Positions 1 through 4,837 of a DNA stretch of 9,037 nucleotides are shown piece by piece. The notes under the pieces were generated by a model. The model was not told the DNA's origin. It did no database searches and saw only the letters and a list, made by a program, of their open reading frames with translations. Both the position numbers and the translations under genes were made by a program. Every line of letters starts with the position of its first letter. The first letter of the stretch is position 1. This DNA is from an uncultured Acetobacteraceae bacterium (GTDB lineage: Bacteria; Pseudomonadota; Alphaproteobacteria; Acetobacterales; Acetobacteraceae), in the NCBI GenBank assembly GCA_903839965.1, contig CAIMEK010000437.1, positions 1 to 9,037 on the forward strand, in the 5' to 3' direction.

Positions 1-1
1 A

Positions 2-102
2 GGCCCTTGGATCCCATTCGTTTTTTTGGCTGCTACGCAGCCAAGCAAGTGAAGGGTTCCAAGGGCCACACGGCCCTTGGCGGGTCGAGGGCAGCGCCCT
101 CG
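2..102. repeat. Nested inverted repeats with three hairpins
   Basis: Three perfect hairpins lie in tandem. The first has arms TTGGCTGC (26-33) and GCAGCCAA (37-44) around TAC. The second has arms CCAAGGGCC (59-67) and GGCCCTTGG (72-80) around ACAC. The third has arms CGAGGGC (86-92) and GCCCTCG (96-102) around AGC. In addition, bases 2-15 are the reverse complement of 54-67 with one mismatch, so the 59-67 arm can pair either with 2-10 or with 72-80. A run of seven T lies at 21-27, on the wrong side of its hairpin for a classical terminator on either strand. The density of palindromes suggests a dispersed REP-like intergenic element or a compound transcription end. Only one copy is in the window, so repetition in the genome is inference. 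Confidence 0.6.
59..102 (-). terminator. Probable transcription end of the aldolase operon (no U-tract)
   Basis: Read on the minus strand, two strong GC-rich stem-loops begin six bases after the aldolase stop codon: a 7-bp stem with a 3-base loop, then a 9-bp stem with a 4-base loop. The position fits a terminator or an RNA 3' end stabiliser. No run of U follows either stem, so intrinsic termination is not secure and Rho-dependent ending is equally possible. Confidence 0.35.
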
Positions 103-107
103 CCTTG

Positions 108-893
108 CTAAATCTTGACGTCCGACAGGAACCCAAACCGTGCCTTCGCCCCGGAGAACAGGAACTGTTGGTCCGAGCCCGCGAGGATGAATCGCGCGCC
201 CATTTTCAGGTAGCGGGGGGCCCATTCGTCGTCGTAGACGCCGCCCACGCCGGCGTATTTGCCGTGTTTCTTGCAGGCGGCGATGACGGCTTCGTAGGAC
301 GCCACCACCTTCGGGTGGCCGATCTGGCCGGCGATGCCCATGTCGGCGCTGAGGTCGGACGTGCCGATGAACAGGCAGTCGATGCCCGGGACGGCGGCGA
401 TCGCGTCGGCGTTGGCGACGGCCTGGGCCGTCTCGATCATGCCGATGACCAGGATTTCGTTGTTGATTTCCCGCTGCGCCACGTCGTGGGCCGGGGGCAT
501 GAAGCCGTGGCTGGCGACCGGGCCGCCCCAGCTGCGATGGCCTTGCGGCGGGAAGCGGAAGGCAGAGGCGATGCGTTGCGCCAGTTGCGGCGTGTCGACA
601 TGCGGGATGATGATGCCCTGGGCGCCATTGTCGAGCGCTCGGGTACCTTCGTCGAGCGCGTCGGTGCATACGCGCACCAGCGGGGCGATGCCGACGGGCA
701 GCGCAGCCATGCAGAGTTGCGTGGCTTCCTGGACGCTGAAGGCGCCGTGTTCCATGTCGATGAACAACCAGTCGTAGCCGGCGGCCTTGGCCAGTGCCGG
801 GGTGGCCACGGTGCGCAGGTGGTGCACGCCGAAACCGATGGAGACCTGGCCGGCGCGCAGCCGCGCCAACGAGGGGTTCGGGATGATGGGCAT
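108..893 (-). CDS. HpcH/HpaI-type class II aldolase/citrate lyase family protein
   Basis: This 261-residue protein is a divalent-metal-dependent aldolase of the HpcH/HpaI family. Members reversibly cleave 2-keto-3-deoxy acids such as 4-hydroxy-2-oxoheptanedioate or 2-dehydro-3-deoxyglucarate, giving pyruvate plus an aldehyde, in the cytoplasm. Visible signatures are the DMEHG block (45-49, catalytic His49), Arg74 in PLVRV, Glu154 in MIETAQA and Asp180 in FIGTSDLS. These match HpcH His45, Arg70, Glu149 and Asp175 with offsets of four to five residues, so the active site looks intact. The length is normal for the family. The ATG at 893 follows AGGGAA (904-909) by ten bases. The gene begins 29 bases after the MFS gene, so both are probably one operon and the carrier may import the aldolase's substrate or a precursor (inference). 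The exact substrate cannot be read from sequence; MIET replaces the QVE/QIE form of HpcH and GarL, suggesting a different subgroup. The family call is secure, the substrate is not. Confidence 0.9.
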   Translation of the reverse strand: MPIIPNPSLARLRAGQVSIGFGVHHLRTVATPALAKAAGYDWLFIDMEHGAFSVQEATQLCMAALPVGIAPLVRVCTDALDEGTRALDNGAQGIIIPHVDTPQLAQRIASAFRFPPQGHRSWGGPVASHGFMPPAHDVAQREINNEILVIGMIETAQAVANADAIAAVPGIDCLFIGTSDLSADMGIAGQIGHPKVVASYEAVIAACKKHGKYAGVGGVYDDEWAPRYLKMGARFILAGSDQQFLFSGAKARFGFLSDVKI

Positions 894-922
894 GGGTTCG
901 CTGTTCCCTGGAGGTGGGGGCG

Positions 923-2143
923 TCAACCTGCGCCACGTTGCGCGGCGCGCCAAGCCCCGACCGGCCTGCCGGTTTCCGGCATGGCGATTTGCACCGCGAA
1001 CACCGCGGCCATTCCGGCGACGGCGAGCGCCAGGAAGGCGGCGTGCATGCCTGCGCTGGTGGCCAGCCAGCCGGCCAGCACGGTGCTCAGGGTTGCCCCC
1101 AGGCCGATAGCCAGGCCGACCAGGCCGAGGCAGAGGTTGAAGCGGCCGGAGTCGCGGGCAAGGTCGGCGGCGACCAGCGGCACCAGCACGCCGAACGCGG
1201 TCGCGGAGACGCCGTCGAGCAGTTGCGCCACCACCACCAGGGAGGGGTCGGCGGAGCTGGCGAACAGCACCGCGCGCAGCGGCAGGGCGGCGAAGCCAAG
1301 CAGCATCAGCGGCCGCCGGCCCCAGCGCTCGGCGAAGCCGGCGGCGGTGGGCGAGAGCAGGGCCACCACGATTTGCGGACCGACGATGCAGGCGGCGATC
1401 AGCAGGTTGGCGACATCGCCGGCCCGTTTGGTCAGCGCCCCGGCGGCGAGCGGCAGCAGCGCCGCGTTGCACAGGTGGAACAGCACCACGCAGCCCATGA
1501 AGGCCAGCAGGCGCGGGTCGCCCAGCAGGCGCCAGACGCTGCCCGGCGGCGGCCGGGGCAGGGCGGCGATGGAGGTGCGGATTTTGCCGCCGCTGAGGCC
1601 GGTTAACGCGGCCAGTGCCGGCACGGCCAGCAGGGCGGCGAGCCAGAACACCGCGCGGCTGTCCAGCAGGGTGCCGCAGATGCCCATCACCAGGGCACCG
1701 GTGGCATTGCCGAGGGCGGCGTAGCGCGCATTGCGGCCGATGCGCTCGGCGAAACCGTTCGGCCCGGTGAGCGCCAGGGTGACCGCCGCGATCGCCGGCG
1801 CCATCAGGCAACTGGCGAAGCCGTGCAGCGCCTGGGCCGACATGACGGGGAGCGGCAACGGCCAGGCGGCCAGCAGCACGGCGCTGGCGCCCACCAGCAG
1901 GATGGCCGCCAGCACGGCGGTTCGTTTGGTGCGGGCGGCGTCCACCAGCAGGCCGGCGGGCACCTGGCTCAGCACGGTGACGGCGGTGCCGACGCCGAGC
2001 GCCAGGCCGATGCTGGACTGGGTCCATTTGTTGCCGGTGAGATAGACGGCGATGAACGGGCCGAACCCGGTCTGCAGGGTTGCGACGAAGAAGTTCAGCC
2101 AGTCCAGGCCGGCCAGGGGGGGGGTGGAGCGGGGTTGGGACAT
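923..2143 (-). CDS. MFS transporter
   Basis: This is a 406-residue inner-membrane carrier of the major facilitator superfamily, with a length typical for 12 transmembrane helices. Hydrophobic segments run through almost the whole chain. The loop 2-3 motif A appears as GLLVDAARTKR (64-74) and recurs in the second half as GFAERWGRRP (269-278), reflecting the duplicated MFS fold. A longer polar linker around 184-209 separates the halves, as in the central cytoplasmic loop of the family. Substrate and direction of transport cannot be told from sequence. The ATG at 2143 is preferred. An in-frame GTG at 2152 directly abuts the stop codon of the upstream PRC-barrel gene and would add three residues. 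Neither has a clear Shine-Dalgarno, which suggests translational coupling to the upstream gene. The downstream aldolase starts 29 bases after this stop. The likely role is moving a small organic compound connected to the aldolase, but a drug-efflux type carrier is an alternative. Confidence 0.9.
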   Translation of the reverse strand: MSQPRSTPPLAGLDWLNFFVATLQTGFGPFIAVYLTGNKWTQSSIGLALGVGTAVTVLSQVPAGLLVDAARTKRTAVLAAILLVGASAVLLAAWPLPLPVMSAQALHGFASCLMAPAIAAVTLALTGPNGFAERIGRNARYAALGNATGALVMGICGTLLDSRAVFWLAALLAVPALAALTGLSGGKIRTSIAALPRPPPGSVWRLLGDPRLLAFMGCVVLFHLCNAALLPLAAGALTKRAGDVANLLIAACIVGPQIVVALLSPTAAGFAERWGRRPLMLLGFAALPLRAVLFASSADPSLVVVAQLLDGVSATAFGVLVPLVAADLARDSGRFNLCLGLVGLAIGLGATLSTVLAGWLATSAGMHAAFLALAVAGMAAVFAVQIAMPETGRPVGAWRAAQRGAG

Positions 2144-2152
2144 GGCCGGCAC

Positions 2153-2572
2153 TTAGGGGCTGACCGCTTTGATCGGCCTGTCCGGGCCCTTGTAGCCGGG
2201 GGCGGCGCGGATGTGGTCGGCGTCGAGTGCGAGGGTGATGGTCAGCCCGTCCTTCTCCGGGGCGAACGCCAGCGCCGACCAGGTGACCGCGACGCGGCGG
2301 TTGCCGACGCCGAGGAAGCCGCCGACGTCGAGCACGGCGGCGACCGGGTGGCCTTCGCCGTCCACCAGCACGTCGACGAGGCGGCCGATATCCTGGGCGG
2401 GCTTGTCGGGGGGGAGGATGCGCACGGGGTGGCCGAGCAGGCTGTCGGCCACGCCGGCGGGAACGACCTGCAGCGAATCGGCATGCGCAGGGGCAGCCGT
2501 GAATGTGGCAAGGAAAAAGATAAAAAGCCCCAAAAATGGCAAATTGGGGCCGGAATGTGGCCGTTGGCCCAA
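2153..2572 (-). CDS. Secreted PRC-barrel domain protein
   Basis: The predicted product has 139 residues. Its N-terminus is an export signal: a short basic start, a hydrophobic core at about 11-25 and an AHA cleavage site after residue 31. The mature part (about 45-103) carries the PRC-barrel pattern: LLGHPVRIL, then DIGRLVDVLVD, AAVLDVGGFLGVG and VAVTWSALAF. PRC-barrels are small beta domains of RimM and photosynthetic reaction-centre H subunits, and often occur in envelope or stress proteins of unknown role. The frame has no ATG. I choose the TTG at 2572 because a strong GGAGAGG (2581-2587) sits eight bases before it and it leaves a normal signal peptide. The longer reading from a TTG at 2632 adds 20 residues without a ribosome site. 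The stop TAA abuts the possible GTG start of the MFS gene, so the two are probably co-transcribed and coupled. The function is unknown; a periplasmic accessory role to the carrier is speculation. Confidence 0.78.
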   Translation of the reverse strand: MGQRPHSGPNLPFLGLFIFFLATFTAAPAHADSLQVVPAGVADSLLGHPVRILPPDKPAQDIGRLVDVLVDGEGHPVAAVLDVGGFLGVGNRRVAVTWSALAFAPEKDGLTITLALDADHIRAAPGYKGPDRPIKAVSP

Positions 2573-2580
2573 AATTCTGA

Positions 2581-2587
2581 CCTCTCC
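2581..2587 (-). promoter_or_regulatory. Ribosome binding site deciding the TTG start of the PRC-barrel gene
   Basis: On the minus strand this reads GGAGAGG and lies eight bases before the TTG at 2572. It is the only good Shine-Dalgarno in the frame upstream of the hydrophobic signal sequence, and it decides the start codon. Confidence 0.6.
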
Positions 2588-2689
2588 GCTACGGATACAG
2601 ACGATCCTCTGCTGCCATAGATGGTGCAACAATGGCTGTATCCAAGATTACCTATCCTGAATTCTAGTATTATCTATGTGATATTCGTC

Positions 2690-2710
2690 CACCACGTTCA
2701 TAACGTGGTG
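2690..2710. promoter_or_regulatory. Perfect palindrome, candidate operator
   Basis: Arms CACCACGTT (2690-2698) and AACGTGGTG (2702-2710) are exact reverse complements around a 3-base centre. The size and symmetry are those of a binding site for a dimeric helix-turn-helix repressor. It sits in the AT-rich patch, 118 bases upstream of the PRC-barrel start. On the minus strand GTGGAC overlaps its promoter-proximal edge and has TACTAG 17 bases downstream, a weak -35/-10 pair that the bound protein would block. No regulator gene is in the window, so the ligand and family of the regulator are unknown. Confidence 0.5.
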
Positions 2711-2878
2711 TACTAAAACGCGCGAGCGTGGCTCAACTGTCGTGGATCGGCACGAAGCTGCCGGCCGGATGCGTTCTGCGTGCACGACGAGGCCGGCGGC
2801 CTCACAAGGGGGCCGTTGCCGCAGCCAAATGGCTGCGTGGGTGCCTGTTATGCGGAAATGAACCCGCCGGTGCCGGTC

Positions 2879-2907
2879 CGCACCCGCGCCTGAACCGCGC
2901 GGATGCG
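2879..2907 (-). terminator. GC-rich hairpin after the amidohydrolase gene
   Basis: In minus-strand RNA the arms at 2897-2907 and 2879-2889 form an 11-bp stem, counting one G-U pair, with a 7-base loop. The stem starts 16 bases after the amidohydrolase stop. The G-U pair makes it perfect only in the minus-strand transcript, which supports RNA-level function. No U-tract follows, so it may be a weak terminator or a 3'-end stabiliser. Confidence 0.45.
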
Positions 2908-2923
2908 GGGCGTGGCGTTCAGG

Positions 2924-4069
2924 TCAGTGCGTCGAGAAGTCGAGCTGGCGATAGACGATCCGGCCGCCGAGCACGGTCATTTGCGGCACCAGCGCGACAT
3001 CGCCGAGGAACACCTCGCTGGCGCTGTCGATGTAACGCATCGGCTTGGCGACCTGCTTCAGCACCGCCACGTCCGCGAGCGCGCCGGGGGCGAGCGTTCC
3101 GAGTTCGCCCGCCTTCCTGAGCTGCTTCGCGGGCGCCACGGTGCAGGCGGCGACGACCTCGTCCAGCCCGAGGCCGAGCGAAAGGTATTTCGACATCAGG
3201 TAAGGCAGGCCGAACGCGTAGCTCATATAGGCTGTCATGGCGGTCAGGTCGGTGCTGATGATGTCCGGCGCGAAGCCGTCGGCGAGGGCGGCCTTGGCGG
3301 GCGGGAAGCCGAAATTGCTGCGGCCGTTGCAGGCATCGAAGATGACGCCGCGCGCGCGGGCCTCGCGGATGCCGGGCAGCACGCGGCCATCCTCGCCGAT
3401 GATGGTCGGCCCGGCCCGGTGGAAGCAGTGGCAGAACACGTCGCCCGGGCGCAGCAGCTCGGTGATCTTGTCCTGGGTGCAGGGCGCATTGGTGACGTGG
3501 ACGACGACCTGGCAGCCGATGCGGCCGGCGATTTCCAGCGTCGCTTGCAACGGGCGCAGGCCAAGCTCGCCGACGATCTCGCGGCCAAGCCGCACCTTCA
3601 GCCCCAGCAACTGCCCCGGGTAGCGCGCGAACAGCCGCACCAGCGCGTCGGCATCATAGTGCCGCGGATCGACGTTTTCCGGATAATGCCCGGTAACGAT
3701 GCCGGTGGGGGAGACGTTCACCAGGCTGAACACCCGCATTTCGTTGAAGGCGACCGCCGTGTCGACGAAGTTGCGGTAATTGGCCAGGCCGGCGCTGCCG
3801 GCGTCGACCACGGTGGTGACGCCCTGCGGCAGGCAGTTGGGGTCGGCGCGGACGCCCATCGAGGTGCCGCCGGCGAACACATGGGCGTGGAAGTCGATCA
3901 GGCCGGGGACGACCAGGCAGCCCTGGGCGTCGATCTCGATGCGGCCGTCGACGGCGCCGCCGCCGACATCGACGATGCGCCCGTTGGCGATGGCGACATT
4001 GCCGAGGGCGTGATGCTTCCTGGCAGGATCGATCACGGTTCCGTTCCGGATCAGCAGATCAACCGTCAT
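2924..4069 (-). CDS. Amidohydrolase/deacetylase family metallohydrolase
   Basis: The 381-residue protein is a cytoplasmic metal-dependent hydrolase of the amidohydrolase superfamily, close in style to the EF_0837/AHA_3915 'amidohydrolase/deacetylase' and dihydroorotase-like group. It opens with the N-terminal beta-sandwich strand DLLIRNGTVIDP. Candidate metal ligands of the TIM barrel follow: the HxH of FHAH (His61, His63), Lys158 in GLKVR (the site that is often carboxylated), His191 in VVHV, His214 or His217 in CHCFH, and Asp274 in STDLT. The C-terminal strands (GTLAPGALADVAVL and beyond) complete the sandwich. All expected ligands are present, so it is probably active on a cyclic amide, N-acyl amino acid or similar bond; the substrate is unknown. 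The ATG at 4069 follows GGGAG (4076-4080) by six bases and is preferred over an in-frame TTG at 4084. It lies downstream of the lipocalin on the same strand but probably has its own promoter. Confidence 0.9.
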   Translation of the reverse strand: MTVDLLIRNGTVIDPARKHHALGNVAIANGRIVDVGGGAVDGRIEIDAQGCLVVPGLIDFHAHVFAGGTSMGVRADPNCLPQGVTTVVDAGSAGLANYRNFVDTAVAFNEMRVFSLVNVSPTGIVTGHYPENVDPRHYDADALVRLFARYPGQLLGLKVRLGREIVGELGLRPLQATLEIAGRIGCQVVVHVTNAPCTQDKITELLRPGDVFCHCFHRAGPTIIGEDGRVLPGIREARARGVIFDACNGRSNFGFPPAKAALADGFAPDIISTDLTAMTAYMSYAFGLPYLMSKYLSLGLGLDEVVAACTVAPAKQLRKAGELGTLAPGALADVAVLKQVAKPMRYIDSASEVFLGDVALVPQMTVLGGRIVYRQLDFSTH

Positions 4070-4108
4070 GGCACACTCCCGCAATGATCTTGTTCAGCCG
4101 CGCGCCTT

Positions 4109-4137
4109 TTGTGCGTTCATGCGGACTGGGCTGTCAA
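4109..4137 (-). promoter_or_regulatory. Candidate promoter of the amidohydrolase gene
   Basis: On the minus strand a consensus TTGACA (4132-4137) is followed after 17 bases by GCACAA (4109-4114). The -35 is perfect and the spacing ideal, but the -10 is weak, as is common in GC-rich alphaproteobacteria. It lies 40-68 bases upstream of the ATG at 4069. Confidence 0.35.
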
Positions 4138-4175
4138 CGGGGCCGCCGGCGCCGGGGGACGGCTTTGCGGCCTGA

Positions 4176-4739
4176 TCAGATCGGCGGCTGCCGGGTTGGC
4201 CGGATCATTGCCGTGTCGAACCCCAGTTCCCGCGCGCGCCCGATCAGCGCGGCCTTCGCCGCCTCGCCCGGCGTCGGATCGCGGTGCAGGATCCAGAGGT
4301 AGGTGCCGCTCGGCTCCCCGACAATGGACCACGTGTAGTCGTCGGCGTGATCCAGCACCCAATAGTTCCCGACATAGAACGGCCCGAAGAACGACACCTT
4401 CAGCTTTGCGTTGCCGGACCCGGCGACGACCTTCGCCTTTGCCTTGGCGGAGCGGGCCGGCCCGTCGGGCGCACCGGCGCGGCAGGTGTTGAGCACGTCG
4501 ATCAGCCCGTCATTGCGCAGGCTGTACTCGGCCGTCACCCCCTCGCAATCCCGCTCGAAGCCGACCTCGTAGCGGCCGAGTTCGTACCAGCGCCCGAGGT
4601 AGCGCTGGAGATCGACCTGCTTCGCCGGCTCCGGAACGCGCGGATTGCCGACCGGGCGGGCGGCGCAGCCCACGATGGCGCCGATGGCAAACAGTGCCGG
4701 AAGCGCAAGGTGCAGGACCCCGAAACGCTGATGTGACAA
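4176..4739 (-). CDS. Blc-like lipocalin family lipoprotein
   Basis: This 187-residue protein is a bacterial lipocalin. The family forms an eight-stranded barrel that binds lipids or other hydrophobic molecules, and Blc-type members are outer-membrane lipoproteins linked to envelope stress and lipid repair. The N-terminus has a hydrophobic segment (about 9-24) ending in IVGC, a lipobox with Cys25 as the lipidated residue; Ala26 at +2 fits sorting to the outer membrane. The lipocalin signature GRWYELGRYE is at 49-58, followed by GVTAEYSLRNDG (67-78) and DVLNTCR (81-87). The closing YLWILHR (147-153) contains the Arg usual for the family. Cys65 and Cys86 could form a disulfide. The start is a TTG at 4739 with AGGAAG (4745-4750) five bases upstream; no ATG lies near. 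The stop is 106 bases before the amidohydrolase start, and the gene is divergent from the helicase. Its ligand is unknown. Confidence 0.9.
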   Translation of the reverse strand: MSHQRFGVLHLALPALFAIGAIVGCAARPVGNPRVPEPAKQVDLQRYLGRWYELGRYEVGFERDCEGVTAEYSLRNDGLIDVLNTCRAGAPDGPARSAKAKAKVVAGSGNAKLKVSFFGPFYVGNYWVLDHADDYTWSIVGEPSGTYLWILHRDPTPGEAAKAALIGRARELGFDTAMIRPTRQPPI

Positions 4740-4837
4740 GCTTGCTTCCTCGCAATTCCAATCCGGTTGTACACCCTACCCGATTGACCGCGAAGGGTGG
4801 CTTTGCGACCGCGCGAGGATCGCCTATCTACCAACCG
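4740..4837. promoter_or_regulatory. Divergent promoter region, lipocalin / helicase
   Basis: These 98 bases separate the two divergent starts. For the lipocalin (minus strand) a ribosome site AGGAAG occupies 4745-4750, and TACAAC (4766-4771) is a plausible -10 with a poor TTCGCG 17 bases upstream. For the helicase (plus strand) the best -10 is TATCTA (4825-4830), seven bases before its ATG, with TTTGCG (4802-4807) 17 bases upstream. I see no alphaproteobacterial SOS box (GTTC or GAAC pairs) here. The region certainly serves both genes; the exact boxes are weak. Confidence 0.35.

Larger units (their letters stand above)
2573..2923. other. 351-base non-coding region with promoter-like and palindromic signals
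   Basis: No supported gene lies here. Bases 2640-2720 are clearly more AT-rich than the surroundings and are the likely promoter and leader of the PRC-barrel/MFS/aldolase operon. They contain the palindrome at 2690-2710. The leader also holds an 8-bp inverted repeat, GGATACAG (2593-2600) and CTGTATCC (2636-2643), 35 bases apart and immediately upstream of the PRC-barrel ribosome site. A small perfect hairpin lies at 2820-2837 (CGCAGCC, AAAT, GGCTGCG), and a larger one lies at 2879-2907 after the amidohydrolase. Open frames here are short, lack family features and look like GC-rich chance frames. Confidence 0.6.

Noticed and set aside
20..44. T-run plus hairpin as an intrinsic terminator
   Set aside because: On the plus strand the T-run precedes the stem, and on the minus strand it becomes an A-run after the stem, so neither orientation has the stem followed by U.
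105..1724. Long plus-strand open frame of 539 codons opposite the aldolase and MFS genes
   Set aside because: The translation is a low-complexity Arg/Ala/Gly/Pro-rich antisense reading with no family motif. It covers two minus-strand genes with clear conserved residues, and long chance frames are expected in GC-rich DNA.
108..2027. Minus-strand frame of 639 codons that would fuse extra sequence to the aldolase
   Set aside because: The part upstream of 893 is the MFS gene read out of frame and has no domain. The true aldolase start at 893 has conserved sequence and a ribosome site.
2728..3120. Possible small plus-strand gene of 130 codons
   Set aside because: It overlaps the 3' end of the amidohydrolase, starts without a ribosome site and is Arg-rich without any recognisable domain.
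2903..4087. Plus-strand frame of 394 codons opposite the amidohydrolase
   Set aside because: It is His/Asp/Gly/Ala-rich antisense translation without motifs; the minus strand encodes a complete metallohydrolase.
4740..4837. SOS (LexA) box before the helicase
   Set aside because: I looked for paired GTTC or GAAC half-sites at the usual spacing in this region and found none.
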